Part shown: piece after piece, positions 21,481 through 33,721 of the stretch
How positions within the stretch are numbered: position 1 is the first letter of the stretch
Layout: each line of letters opens with the position of its first letter
Source of the DNA: Tipula vernalis
Lineage: Eukaryota; Arthropoda; Insecta; Diptera; Tipulidae
Direction of reading: 5' to 3'
Length of the DNA stretch: 64,000 bases
Assembly: GCA_958295665.1 (NCBI GenBank)
Contig: OY282560.1
Location: 192,388,061-192,452,060, forward strand
The notes under the pieces: model-generated
The model's input: only the letters and a program-made list of their open reading frames with translations
Told to the model about the DNA's origin: nothing
Database searches by the model: none
Made by a program: the position numbers and the translations under genes

Positions 21481-23018
21481 TCAAGACAACCTCCAACAAT
21501 CGAAGTCGAGCCAGAAAGTTTGGAACTCCGAAAAATTCAGGTTCATGTTTCCACAAAAATTTAAGAAGGGAAGCAATTCCGAATTGTTCGGATTATTCAA
21601 AACTGTTGCGAAAATCGCAATGGTCCTTCGATTTCTTAACAAATTGGAAATCGCGGTTCGCAATCGAAAATCGAGTAACAGTAACCGACTGTCCTTGGAA
21701 AATGTATCATTTATCAAAGTTGAACTGTTTCCTGTGGAAATGGATTTGGCTCTGAAGAGACTCATAAAGCATATTCAGCAAACTGAATTTTTAACAGAAA
21801 TTGAAGTTTTGCGAAAGGGCAAAATATTATCGAATCAAAGCAAATTGTTTCATCTTAACTCCTTTTTGGATCAAAATGATACTCTGCGCGTGGGCGGCAG
21901 ATTAAAAAATTCAAATATCCCAGACGCTTCGAAACATCAATGGTTACTACCAGCTACGCATTCATTTACAAAATTGTTAGTTCGATCGGAGCATGTTCGT
22001 CTTTTACACGCCGGAGCGCAATCACTGTTGTTTAATGTTAGAGAACGTTTCTGGATTATTTGAGGACGAAATTTTTGCAAAGGTATCGTTCAACAATGTC
22101 ACAAATTATGGGACAACTGCCAAAAGAACGGGTGACTCCGTCTCGGTTGTTTTAAACTGTTGGTGTAGACTATTGTGGTCCTTTTTTTCTTAAGAGTAAA
22201 GTTCGATCCCGAGTTGAAGAAAAAAGCTACATTTCAATTTTCATATGCTTTTCCACTAAATATTAGTCCACTGCAGCATTTATAGCTGCTTTTCGGAGAT
22301 TTGTTGCCCGACTTGGTTTATGTTCAAGAATCTATTCGGATAATGCCACTAATTCCGTGGGAACTAGGTCTGAGTTGCAAGAACTGCACCGACTCTTCAC
22401 GTCAGAAACTCACCAAAATGAAATCACGAAATTTTGTACGAATCTTAACATTCAGTGGAAAACGATACCTCCCCGGTAGCCACATTTTGGCGGATTATGA
22501 GAGGCGGCAGTAAAAAGCGCCAAGTTTCATTTAGAAAGAGTTGTCGGATGAAATTCATTGACTTTCGAACAATTAAATACCCTTGTCTGAAGACCCTAAT
22601 GACTTAATGTGCTTATCACCTGGATATTTTTTAATTGGTCAAACAATTACCTCGCTACGCGATCCATCTGTTCGCCATTTAACTTTTGGTCGATTGTCTC
22701 ACTATCAAAAGTTGCAGGCGATGTTTCAAATTTTTAGGACCGCTGGTCTAAAGAGTACTTAGGAGAATTACAGCGACTTCGGAAGTGGAATAAAATTCAA
22801 ACAGAGCCTAAAATAAACGAAGTAGTCATCGTTCAAGAAGACAATATACCTCCATTAAAATGGCCATTGGCTCGAATTGTAGAGGTTCATCGAGGTGGAT
22901 ATGGATTCGTCAGAGTCGTAACGACTCACGTGTTGGAGATAAAAAATTTAAGCGGGCTATTACCCGCATTTGCCCTCTGTCAATCGATGCGAGTCCGACA
23001 TCAGTTGAAATGTGATTA
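21481..23018 (+). pseudogene. BEL/Pao RNase H linker and integrase
   Basis: An open stretch 21416-22063 gives the linker: MVLRFLNKLEI, FHLNSFLDQNDTLRVGGRL and RSEHVRLLHAGAQ, then WII and a TGA at 22061. The integrase continues in shifted frames: CGVDYCGPFFLKSK-like core (about 22165), DNATNFRG (about 22340), then LCPLSPDPNDL-like remains, YLATRS-like part, DRWSKEYLGELQRL (about 22740), WPLARIVEVHRGGYGFVRVV (22860-22920) and a tail to 23018. This is the full BEL/Pao integrase order with C-terminal domain. The catalytic RT is missing, as in the minus-strand copy at 2.8-4.4 kb, although the gag sequences show these are different families. Confidence 0.85.
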
Positions 23019-26000
23019 GTAACCTTATTTTCGATAAATATTCAGCGTCGCAAATTATAGGGGGCTCATCGGTGGGTCAAATGCGGCTCACTATTGGCTA
23101 AATTAGGGCTTATCACTGGGAAATGGATATTATTTTGTTAAATTGAGTTTTATGAAATATCTTCAAAAGTGCTTAAATATTTAATTATGTAATTTTAGTT
23201 ACAATTCTTAAATTAAGTGGTTGCTTTAAACAAATTTTGAAAAAATAAAGAAACTAATATCTATGGTCCCCATGTTGGTACCAACCTGTACAAAGAACAA
23301 AACCAAAAAATAAAAGACAATAGCCACCTAAATACGCTATTTAAACGAATTCTAAGATGCATTTTATCAAAAGCTAGCATCCGTTAAACTATCGTATTTA
23401 GTAGAGCTACAGTCAAAACTTATTTTTGATCTCGTCGTTTATTCATGTTAATACCAATATGTCGCATAGTAAAATTTTACATACATTACCAACGGTTATT
23501 GGTTTAGCTTTTTCTATATAGTAAATTTTAGATTTGCACCCTCTTAAATTCAATATTTCTCGCAACAATTGTTTCTACAATGCGGCGTAGGCTTTAAAAT
23601 TTTGCAAAATAAAATAAACTACCTTCTCATGATTTATGTGCATTTTAATAATTTTTCCAAACAATAATCATTCACCATAAAGTATGTGCGCATACATTAA
23701 ACAAACAAAAAAAAAAAAAAAACTAAGGGATTGCAGTCACTGTAACCTTATTACATTTATTACCAGTAAATTACCCCATAATAAATAAACCAAACAATTA
23801 CTATAAATCTAATATTTATTTATTTAAGTATAAACATAAACGCATTCAATATTATGTTGTCGCGTCAAATTATATTTTCTAATATATACATACATATATA
23901 ACAGTACATAGTAATAATAATAATAGTAACAATGAGGACGATAATAGCAATAACAATTTAATTTAAAATAACTTTTAACCTATATAATCGAATGTAAATA
24001 ATGTAGTAACAATAACGATCATAAGTCAACAACAAATTGTTTATAAAATTAAATCGTGGATAATCAATCAATTCACTTTCATTTAAATCATTAACTATTT
24101 TTTTTGTATGTACGAGTATATCGATAATCGAGAGTATACAAAACTAAATTAATTTTATTTTTTTTTATTTTAAAAATATGATCATCGTTACGATCACTAT
24201 GATCCCTATAATACACTCTCTATATAGAAAAAAAAAATAAAAAATTTATATGTTTTACAAACGACCATCAACATAAATATAAATAATAATAATAACAACG
24301 AAATCGATCCAATAAATTAAAAATAATAATCGTAGTAATAAGTCTCTTGCGCTATATTAATACATATCGTAGTCGACTCGATGTACATCTAGTTTAGATT
24401 AGTCACGTTTTTAGTCCATAAAAAATAATAGTTGGCTATATATATTGTATATTATGTATGTTTATATATGTATATTTCTTGTATATTACATAAAGACTTA
24501 AATTGAAATGTATTTTTGCCCGTTAGTAATTTATGGTTTTTAAATGCGGTGGAATAATAATTATTTAGCGATCGCGCGGAAAACATCGAAGAATAAGAAG
24601 AAACCGTTTTTTTTTTTTTTTTTTTTTTTAAATAGCAAAGCAAAATACCAAACTCTAAATTAACAAGCATCGCGTTTATACCAAATCAAGATGTGTGCTG
24701 TTGATATATAGATTTTTTCTCACTGTAGTATGGTGATATCTCGATTTTATTTTATTTTATGTACATAGGCATGATATTACACAACATTATTTTCATTTTA
24801 TATACCAAAATTAGTATTTGTATTTTTATTTTTTTCTATTTTACCATACAATTATGGAAAAGTCGCATGTATGCGGTGGGAAAATTGACGAAAATTTGTT
24901 TTACGTTTTTCGTAATATGTTTATAAATTATATCATGTGAAACATTTTTCTGTTAAACCTATATGTAACTCGTAAACCTTTTTTTTTTTTGCTTTTTTAC
25001 GTGTAAATACTTTAATACTGTTCAATATCACTAAAATAAATAATAAAAAAAAAAGTAAATCTTCAAGTTAAGCATTATTCAATTTTATATATCTCGTACG
25101 GTCGCGAAAAACATTATACATATGTACAAAAAATTATAAGAAGTTTGCTTGCTTCTCTATTATACTCTAAGTACTTTCCTATATGATATTTTGATTAAAA
25201 TAATTAAAATTATGATTTGATTTTACTTTTAAGAAGGACCACTTGTAATATTATTTTTAAATTAACTGAATATGGTGATTCACAGATCTCGTGTAAATAT
25301 TTTTTTTAAAATTATGGTGATGATCTTAAACTTTGGAATTAGAATTGTTTGTTTAGTATTAAGTGGATTATTATTTCTATTTTAATTTTTTTGGTGGGAG
25401 ATAGTTGGTCTACAAATATTTGTTAATCATTGTAATATAGACTAAGAAGGAAACGAGCTTAGATTTACCTAAATTATATATTTTTTGGTCTGAGTTAATT
25501 AGTTGGATGTAATCCATATTTTGTTTGCTTAAAAAAGAAATAGTTTTTAGTTAATTATTATTTGCTTAGGAAGATCACACTGTTTTAGCAAATTACAATC
25601 ATTGTACAAGCGTTCTTTGATTAGATACATTTTTTCAAAGATTTTCAGCTACAATACATATATGCCTAATTCAGGAGCTTTACCATTTCCATGAATTTGT
25701 GATAAAAATTGGGCCGTTTAAATCGAGCGTATATAGTGATATAGGTGAACAATATTATTAATTTGCTCATCCGTGATAGTAGTACAGTTTGAATCATTAC
25801 ATTAATCTACTAATTATTAGACTAATTTGCATTGGTCATGAATTCTCCACGTCTATTCCACCCAAACACATCTTAGTATAATCGACTTTTATGATTTAGA
25901 TAGTCGCTTCTAACAATATTCTACAACGATTACCGCTAGAACTACAGTAACAGGAAGTCCTTTTAGCTTCCCATTAAACGATATTTGATCTATTGAGTTT

Positions 26001-26215
26001 GTTGCTTTACTTGTTCCAATCACTTGTTAGTAAATTTGCTCTACTAAAAATTTGCAATCAGTATCTTTGATTACGATGGTGTTTGAGAGAGCTTTTCAGA
26101 AACTGTTGCCCTCACTTCAAAAACCAAAAAAATCCAAACAAACCTTTCAGAAGTGTTGAGGTTTAAAGTAAGGAAAATCCGCCAGAAAGCTGAAAAATAG
26201 AGCAAAACATGCTTA
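23019..26215. other. AT-rich non-coding stretch
   Basis: No gene, LTR match or transposon end was recognised. It has A/T runs (T-tract about 24607-24629), TAATAATAA-type microsatellite-like sequence (about 23890-24320) and TATATGTATATAT runs. Open frames at 24452-24670 and 26071-26262 (both minus) are low-complexity chance frames. It could be intron or UTR of a distant host gene, but nothing shows that. Confidence 0.6.
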
Positions 26216-27618
26216 CCTATACGATGGATAGAAGAAGTCAATAAAATAAAAATTATCCACATTTATTAGAAACAATAGGTGGCATTGAACACAACCCACG
26301 AGAACAAATTAATGTATTACATGCAGGAAGAAAACATATATAGACCAAATAACTTTATTACTACCATTGTGGCTCAATAAAAATTATATAAACTAATGAT
26401 AAACAATAAATGGAACTGAATTCAATTAACGATTGCAATTAATTCATAAAATAAAGCTATTAGAGCTAAGAAAATCACATTTGGTAGGACAAGAGGATCT
26501 GTGTATTTATTTCAACAAAGAGCTAAACTGACTGTTAGAGCTAAAAGAATCACATTTGGTAGGATAAAAGGATCCGAATATCACATTTGGTAGGATAAAA
26601 GGATCCGAATATTTAGGATGTGTCCGAAATGGAAAATGTGCATTTAGCGAACTGCATGCGATGTAGTTTTTATGTGCATTTTCAACATGTTGTTTGATAT
26701 CAATTTATATTTAAATTAATCGTAATTATCGATTTATCAATTCAGAGTTGTCGAAATTAAATTAATTTAATGACTATAGAGAAATTTAATTTTATGCAAA
26801 AATGCGCATTTTAAAAAATGTTCATTTAAATTCGAATTTCGGACGCACCATTAGTTGCAGTATATCACTTCGACTATGACCAATAACAAATAGATAGGAT
26901 GATTAGGCAAAAGAAATGGCAACTAACGCGGTTCACAAAAACAATAAATTCATGAAATGCAGATGTTTGAACCTGCAAGAAGGGAACATATAAATATTAA
27001 CTTACCCTATAACTTCCGCTGCGGCCCAATAAATTTTTTTTAAACTGATGAGAAACACTAAATGGTACTGAACGCTATTAACGATATCGATAAATTGATA
27101 CAATAATGCTGTTAGAGCTATGAAAATGACATTTAATAGGATAAGAGAATCTGTATATTTAGATTTAGTATATAACTTCCACTGCAGGCCAATAACAAAT
27201 AGCTGAGCTGATTTGACATAATGAATGGCAATAAAGATAATTAACGATGACGACTATTTCATGAAATGCAGAAATTTGAGTCTAGAAATGCACAGTTTAC
27301 AATGATAATCAAAATATTACAACCAGGAAGGGAACAAATGAACATAAATTAACTCTATAACTTCGGCTGAGGTTCAATAAAAATTATCTAAACTGATGAG
27401 AAACATTAAATGGTACTAAAAGCGACTAACGATACCGATAAGTTGATTAATAAGAAATAAATAAATAAACAAAAAAAAAAGTTCATAAAATAATGCTATT
27501 AGAGCTAGGAGAATCACCTGTGGAAGGATATGGGAATCCATATATTTAGAAATAAGCGATAAATTCATAAAATGCAGGTGTTTGAGCCTAGAAATGCATA
27601 TTTGGTAATGACAATTAA
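26216..27618. repeat. Satellite block 2, left part
   Basis: Same family as block 1 but closer to the version right of the piggyBac. Two alternating half-units are seen: one with TTCATAAAATGCAG...GTTTGAGCCTAGAAATGCA and TTACATGCAGGAAGGGAAC, the other with ATTAGAGCTA.GA.AATCACATTTGGTAGGATAA and TATATAACTTCCACTG. A 31-bp piece is tandemly doubled at 26548-26609. A MITE interrupts at 26617-26850. The block stops at the TTAA of the piggyBac insertion. Confidence 0.9.
26617..26850. mobile_element. MITE-like element in the satellite
   Basis: A 234-bp AT-rich, non-coding segment with ends GATGTGTCCGAAAT (left) and the inverted ATTTCGGACGCACCA (right), 11 of the inner bases pairing perfectly. TTAG stands on each side (26613-26616 and 26851-26854), a possible target duplication, and satellite sequence resumes on both flanks. 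The superfamily is not known to me. Confidence 0.65.
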
Positions 27619-27957
27619 CCCTATGTCTATAATCGAAAAAATCTTCGTTGTTATATAACCGGCTACCCGAGTAGCCATAGACGCATTTTCTCATTTATAA
27701 TGGAAACGTTTGAATAAAATTTACGTTATTGTATGTTTCCTTTAATTTTTTGTTGCGGTAATGTAAAAAAACATAAAAGAAATGACAAAATGGGATTCCC
27801 CGATTTAGATAAAATTATTGAATAGACAGAAAAACTATGTAGATGAGTAAATTATATTAGTTTAGTGTCGAAATTTAAACCGAACGGACGTGGCAATTTA
27901 ATTATTTTATAATAAATTTATGTTTGTAAATGTTTGTATTCTGCGTTCTACTCAAAA

Positions 27958-29961
27958 ATGGCGGAAAGTATTAGAGAACTTTGTAATACTGAATTTACAC
28001 GGTAAGTTTTAGTTTTTAGCCATGGTAATATATTATTATATTGCATTTTACTATTGAAAAAAAACTTAGTTTGTCGTACGAGGACCAGCAGTCATATCAT
28101 AGACGTTTATTTGAGGAATCGGAAGATGAAGATGAAGTTTTTGAAGTGGACGATTGTTCTGCACCACAGGACAGAAATAATGGAAATTCTGACGTAGAAG
28201 ATGTACATGAAGACAGTACAGTTAGAATTGAGGTTGGGGAGGAAAATGATTCTAGTGATGATGAACATATAGATAATGATTACAACTGTGAGGTAACGTC
28301 CCAAGATATTTTAAAAGGGAAGGATGACACAATTTGGCGGCGAAAACCGATGCAGAGACAAACCCTGAGACAACATTTTGAGAACTCAAGAAAGAGGTCC
28401 TCACCGATCAACAAATATGTTGTCTGTGGCTGACACGTTTAGGTGTATATTTTTTAACGTGATGTCCAACATTGTCATACGAGAAACAAACAGGAAGGCT
28501 AAGGAAATTAACGAAGAGTATAACAAAAATAATCCAAATAAACCAGCGCGACTATAGAAAATTCTAACCGAGGAGGAATTTAATGCCTATCTAGCAATTT
28601 TGATAAATGCGGGAGTTCACCAGTCAAACAAAGAACACGCAAAAGTATTGTGGAAAACGACTTCGAATCCTTTGTATCGCGCTAGTATGGGGTTGAATCG
28701 TTTTTGCGAGCTTAGCAGGTTTTTGAAATTCGACAGCAAAAACACAAGACAATATCGCTTCGAAACAGATAAAGCTGCGGCAATTAGTAATCTGTTTGAA
28801 ATGCTTAACTCGAATCTTCGAAGCAATTATACGCCCTCTGAATGTATTGTTGTGGATGAACAGCTATTTCCGTTCCGAGGTATGTATTAAAAGATATCCC
28901 TATGTAATTAACTAATTACTATATGTATGTAAGTCATTTTAAATAATTGGATTTATTTTACAGGGTGAACCAGATTCACACAATACATGCCCTCCAAACC
29001 CGCGATATACGGGATTAAAGTTTGGTGGGTTTGTGATGCATTAAATTCCTACCCCATAACTGGACAAATTTTAACGGGTAAACGGAAGGGAAGGAAGAGA
29101 AACGAATCAAGGTGAAAGGATCGTTAGAGATTTGTGTGCGCGCTTCAAGGGATCGGGTAGAAATATTGTTACTGACAATTTTTTTACGTCACTGCTTCTT
29201 GCGCGCTATTGATGATCTGGAACTTATCAATTGTTGGAACATTAAAAAAAAATAAGCCATATGTTCCGAATGAGATGCTGCCGTCAAGATCTCGTGAAAC
29301 CTTTTCTTCTATATTTGGATTTAGTGACGACAGTATCACATTTTGCTCTTATGTTCCTAAAAAGAATAAAAGTGTGATATTGTTGTCAACGCATCACTAC
29401 ACAGAAAACATAAACGGTGAAAAGAAAAATCAGAAATCATTCACTACTATAATAGTACAAAAAGTGCGTTAGACAATATGGATAAGCTAGTTACCCATTA
29501 CACAACCAAAAGAAAAACTCAACGTTGGCCTGTTGCATTCTTTTATAATATTATTGATGTTGCGTGCTTTGCGGCATATAAGATATATACAGAAAATAAT
29601 CCGAGTGACAAAACTTACAAACGCCGAATTTTTTTATTGGACCTGTCATTTCAATTAGCTTTACCACACATTAATACTTGAACAGCAGTCCCCAATATAT
29701 GTAGACATTTTAACTCGCGTTTAGGTATTGAATGCGTTCTCGGCAAACCACTTACAATACCAGTTAGAGTAGCATCATCATCAGCCGAAGCAATTCGCGA
29801 TAGCACCGGACGAATCTCGCAAACTGAAAAATGCTTCATTTGTTTGGAGTTGGATCCAAAAAAAACGGAGAGCTACGCGAAAATCATGTAGTGCTTGTAA
29901 AAAACCAGTGTGTGCTGAACGTACAAACACGATTGCAAGATGCCTAAAATGCACTAATTAG
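27958..29961 (+). pseudogene. piggyBac transposase, two introns, broken
   Basis: ATG 27958 starts MAESIRELCNTEF; intron 28002-28069 (GTAAGT...TTAG, 68 nt); an acidic N-terminus (EESEDEDE) and QTLRQHFENS follow. After a frame change at about 28430 and a TAG near 28556, the core runs EEEFNAYLAILINAG to IVVDEQLFPFRG; intron 28880-28963 (GTATGT...ACAG, 84 nt); then RFTQYMPSKPA and VWWVCDALNSYPITGQIL; IVTDNFFTS (about 29165); LDNMDKLVTHYTTKRKTQRW (about 29470). The three catalytic Asp contexts (VVDEQ, VTDNF, DNMDK) survive. The C-terminal Cys-rich domain is CFIC...SCSACKKPVC...CLKC, ending TAG 29961. Splicing at intron 2 would leave a TGA where Arg is usual. Splice positions are predictions that restore frame. 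Confidence 0.9.
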
Positions 29962-30166
29962 AAACTCAACCAAGTTGAATTAAATTATTATTATTACTTT
30001 TACTTTATTTATTGATTTTTTTTAAATTTTAATATATTTTGTTTATGTTTTATTTATGCAATGTTACATTGATATCTGTAATGAAATACAATTTTTATAA
30101 CAATAAAATTCTATAAAATGTGTTTTTATATACTAAACAAGCAATACATTAAGAAAATTTTATATT

Positions 30167-30388
30167 GGCTACCCGGGTAGCCGGTTATAGTACAAGAGGG
30201 TAAATATCTTTAAACAAAAAGAAACCCCCCTTGAACAAATGTAGTGTCCAGCTTCTACTTACAAATCGATTCAAAATTGACATTTGTAGGATGTCAACGA
30301 ACAAGAGCCGGAAGCTACCAAAACTAAAAAATTTACGAGTATTTTAAAGCCAAATGGCTACCCGTGTAGCCGGTTATGGACATAAGAG
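30167..30388. repeat. Doubled right-end motif of the piggyBac
   Basis: 30167-30201 (palindrome GGCTACCCGGGTAGCC, then GGTTATAGTACAAGAGGG) and 30356-30388 (GGCTACCCGTGTAGCC, then GGTTATGGACATAAGAG) are two versions of the same end about 189 bp apart. Only the outer one abuts TTAA and satellite. Confidence 0.75.
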
Positions 30389-32323
30389 TTAATATATTAC
30401 ATGCAGGAAGGGAACATATAAGTAACAATTAACTCTATAACTTTCGCTGCGGCCCAATAACATTTTTTTAAACTGATGAGAAACTGTAAATGATACTGAA
30501 CGTGACTAACGATATCGATAAATTCATAACATAATGCTTTTAGAGCTAGGAGAATCACATTTGGTAGGAAAAAGAGATCTGTATATTTAGATTTAGTATA
30601 TAACTTCCACCGCGACTCAACAACAAATAGCTAAGCTGATTAGTCACAATAAATAGCAATAATCAAGATTCACAAATACGATAAATTCATAAAATGCAGA
30701 TGTTTGAGCCTAGAAATGCATATTTAGTAATGACAATTAATATATTACATGCAGGAAGGGAACATATAAATACAAATTAACTCTGAAACTTAAGCTGCTG
30801 CCCAATAAAAATTTTCTAAACTGATGAGAAACAGTAAATGGCACTGGACGTGACTAACTATATCGATAAATTCATAAAATATTGCTATTAGAGGTAGGAG
30901 CATCACATTTGGTCGGATAGAAAATATGATTATTTGAATTTAATATATAACTTCCACCGCGATCCAACAACAAATAGCTAAGGTGATTAGTCACAATAAA
31001 TGGCAATAAGCAAGATTCACAAAATTGATAAATTCATAAAATGCAGATGTTTGAGCCTAGAAATGCATATTTGCTAATGACAATTAATATATTACATGCA
31101 GGAAGGGAACATATAAATAAAAATTAGCTCTATAACTTTCGCTGCGGCCCAATAAAAATTTTCTATACCGATGAGAAACAGTAAATGACACTGAACGTGA
31201 CCAACGATATCGATAAATACATAAAATAATGCTATTAGAGCTAGGAGAATCATATTTGGTAGGATAAGAGAATCTGTATATTTAGATTTAGCATATAACT
31301 TCCACCGCGACCCAACAACAAATAGCTAAACTGATTAGTCACAATAAATGGCAATAAACAAGATTCACAAAATCGATAAATTCATAAAATGCAGATGTTT
31401 GAGCCTAGAAATGCTAATTTGGTAATGACAATTAATCTATTACATGCAGGAAGGGAAAATATAAATACAAATTAACTCTATAACTTTCGCTGCGGCCCAA
31501 TAAAAATTCTCTATACTGATGAGAAACAGTAAATGAAACTGAACTTGACTAACGATGTTGATAAATTCATAATATAATGCTATTAGAGCTAGGAGAATCA
31601 CATTTGGTAGGATAAGAAAATGTGTATATTTAGATTAAGCATATAACTTCCACCGCGACCCAACAACAAATAGCTAAGCTGATTAGTCAAAATAAATGGC
31701 AATAAACAAGATTCACAAAATCGATAAATTCATAAAATGCAGGTGTTTGGGCCTAGAAATGCTAATTTGGTAATGACAATTAATCTATTACATGCAGGAA
31801 GGAAACATATAATTAAAAATTAACTCTATACCTTTCGCTGCGGCCCACTAAAAATTTTGTAAACTGATGAGAAACCGTAAATGGCACTGAACGTGACTAA
31901 CTATATCGATAAATTCATAAAATATTGCTTTTAGAGCTAGGAGAATCACATTTGGTAGGATAAGAGAATCTGTATATTTAGATTTAGCATATAACTTCCA
32001 CCGCGACCCAACAACAAATAGCTTATCTGATTAGACACAATAAATGGTAATAAACGCGGTTCACAAGAACGATAAATTTACAAACTACAGATGTTTGATC
32101 CTAGAAATGCACATTTGTTAATGACAATTAATATATTACATGCAGGAAGGGAACATATAAATATTAATTTACTCTACCATATATCTTTCGCTGCGACCTA
32201 ATGAACTAAACTAATAAGAAACACTAAATGGTACTGAACGCGACTAACGATAACGATAAATTCATAAAATAAATTTGTAAAAGCTAAAATAATCACATCT
32301 AGTAGGATAATATAATCTATATA
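30389..32323. repeat. Satellite block 2, 348-bp higher-order repeat
   Basis: The anchor AAAATGCAGATGTTTGAGCC starts at 30691, 31038, 31386, 31734 and (diverged) 32082: spacings 347, 348, 348, 348. Each period has two related half-units, one with ATGCAGGAAGGGAACATATAA and CTTTCGCTGCGGCCCAATAA, the other with GCTATTAGAGCTAGGAGAAT and TATATAACTTCCACCGCGAC. The even spacing shows recent homogenisation here compared with block 1. No open frames. Confidence 0.95.
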
Positions 32324-32659
32324 CGACGGCCGCGTTTAAATTCAGCAATCCAATATTTTACTATGTAATCTGACGGAGCAGACTCACCGTAATGGTTATC
32401 GAGCTTTTCTTTTGTCTCTTTTGCCGTTTTCCCTTTCAAATAATAGTGTTTAATCACTGCACGAAATTCGATTTTTTCCATTTTTCAAGAAACACAAAAG
32501 TTGCTTATTTCAAACGACTACAACAAATAAACTAATTGATGAATTTGGGTGAAATTTTAACAGCTGACGTTTGACAAATCGCAATTTCTAAAAAACAAAA
32601 AAAATTTGTGTTTGTGCTGCGATCTAGCGCTAGGTAGCTTCATTTTCAATCCGCCCTCG
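32324..32659 (-). mobile_element. mariner 5' fragment (terminus plus transposase start)
   Basis: On the minus strand it starts TA then CGAGGGCGGATTGAAAATG (terminal repeat, 32659 leftward), a leader, then ATG 32481 with MEKIEFRAVIKHYYLKGKT, ETKEKLDNHYGESAPS and WIAEFKRGR, the helix-turn-helix start of a mariner transposase. It breaks off at 32324, still in coding sequence, against satellite DNA. The left edge by chance or remnant also reads TACGACGGC, resembling the terminus. About 51 codons of roughly 345 remain. Confidence 0.85.
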
Positions 32660-32940
32660 TATATAACTTCCACTGCGAGCCAACAACAAATAGCTGGGCT
32701 GATTTGACGCTGTAAATAGTTCCCAACGCGACTAACGATATCCATATATTTAGGATATAATGCTATTAGATCATATATTTAGATTTGGTATATAACTTGC
32801 ACTGCGACCCAATAATTATAATTCAAACTGGTTAGAAAATATAAACGGCATTAAAAACTTCTCACGAGAAAGATATATTCGCACAATGCAGTTATTTAAG
32901 CCTAGAAATGCACAATTTGATACTGACAATGTATTTGCGA
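32660..32940. repeat. Satellite block 2, right edge
   Basis: After the mariner the satellite resumes with TATATAACTTCCACTGCGAG and continues through TATATAACTTGCACTGCGAC and GCCTAGAAATGCACAATTTG. Units are more diverged than in the central part and fade by about 32940. Confidence 0.85.
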
Positions 32941-33511
32941 CATTTTGATTTCAGTTTTTATAATATTTTCTAATAAATTTAAGAATATAGAACGTCAGCG
33001 TTAAAACGAATTTGAAAACTAAATAATTTTATATTTAACAATTTTAATCATAAGTTTAAGAATATTGCAAACATTCGATTAATCTATATTCAATTTATCT
33101 ATAAAATAAATGTATGATGCGATCAGAAGTTAGTGTTCACTGTCTTGGTATAAAATTGAATAACCCTCTGATGTTTAGAGGGATTTTTAAACAACATTTT
33201 CTTAATGAAGATTCGGAAACTGTTGATTAATTAGAGTAGGTTTCCTTCTACCTATTTCTTTCGGTAAATTATAAGTAGCTTGTAAATTCCATGTTTCTTG
33301 TTTGTAACCACCTGCAAGATTTTCGTTTACCATTTCAACATAAATAAATGATATCGACCACCTTCGGTGACCAACAGGTTTATGACTTCATGAACGCTTT
33401 TCATTTAGTGTCTTCGTTTGTTTAATCTGACCATCGCGCATCATCTTGGTAAGGAATTCCAAATAGCTATATGTTTATTATGTTTAGCTCGAGCACCATA
33501 ATTTGAGTTAT
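32941..33511. other. Non-coding, with a small unidentified minus-strand frame
   Basis: No recognised gene. On the minus strand 33345-33202 there is a 47-codon open stretch with NENLAGGYKQETWNLQ that looks coding-like in composition, preceded by further open pieces (to about 33470, with LTKMMRDGQIKQTK). I do not recognise the protein. Confidence 0.35.
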
Positions 33512-33721
33512 TAGTCGCGTTTTTCATGAGAACTACACTAGAACTCGATAAATATTGATGATTATTCAGGGAAATTATTGACAGTTTTTTAGTACAAACA
33601 TTCAAAAAAAAATTTGGACAACCATTTTTGAAGTTTCATTTTTGACAATCATTTTTTGACAATTTGTGTTTAGTTTGTAAATAAATATAAAATTTGTGTA
33701 AAAAAAGTTTAATTTATAAAA

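Larger units (their letters stand above)
27619..30388 (+). mobile_element. piggyBac element with TTAA target duplication
   Basis: TTAA at 27615-27618 and 30389-30392 bracket ends CCCTATGTCTATAA (left) and the inverse of CTCTTATGTCCATAA (right). Left flank ...GGTAATGACAATTAA and right flank TTAATATATTACATGCAGG rejoin into exactly the satellite phrase seen intact at 30730-30760 and elsewhere. The element is 2770 bp. Subterminal 16-bp palindromes GGCTACCCGNGTAGCC occur at 27661, 30167 and 30356. Confidence 0.95.

Noticed and set aside
24601..24670. Poly-T tract as a retrotransposon tail
   Set aside because: Long A/T runs occur throughout the AT-rich stretches, and no LINE or SINE body adjoins this one.
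27416..27694. 92-codon minus-strand frame
   Set aside because: It crosses from satellite into the piggyBac terminus and has no conserved content.
32324..32659. Complete MITE made from mariner ends
   Set aside because: The left edge reads TACGACGGC like a terminus, but the mariner coding frame continues right up to it, so a truncation within coding sequence explains it better.
17231..32940. CRISPR array
   Set aside because: The repeats are 170-350 bp tandem satellite units without short identical repeats and unique spacers, in an insect-like genome.
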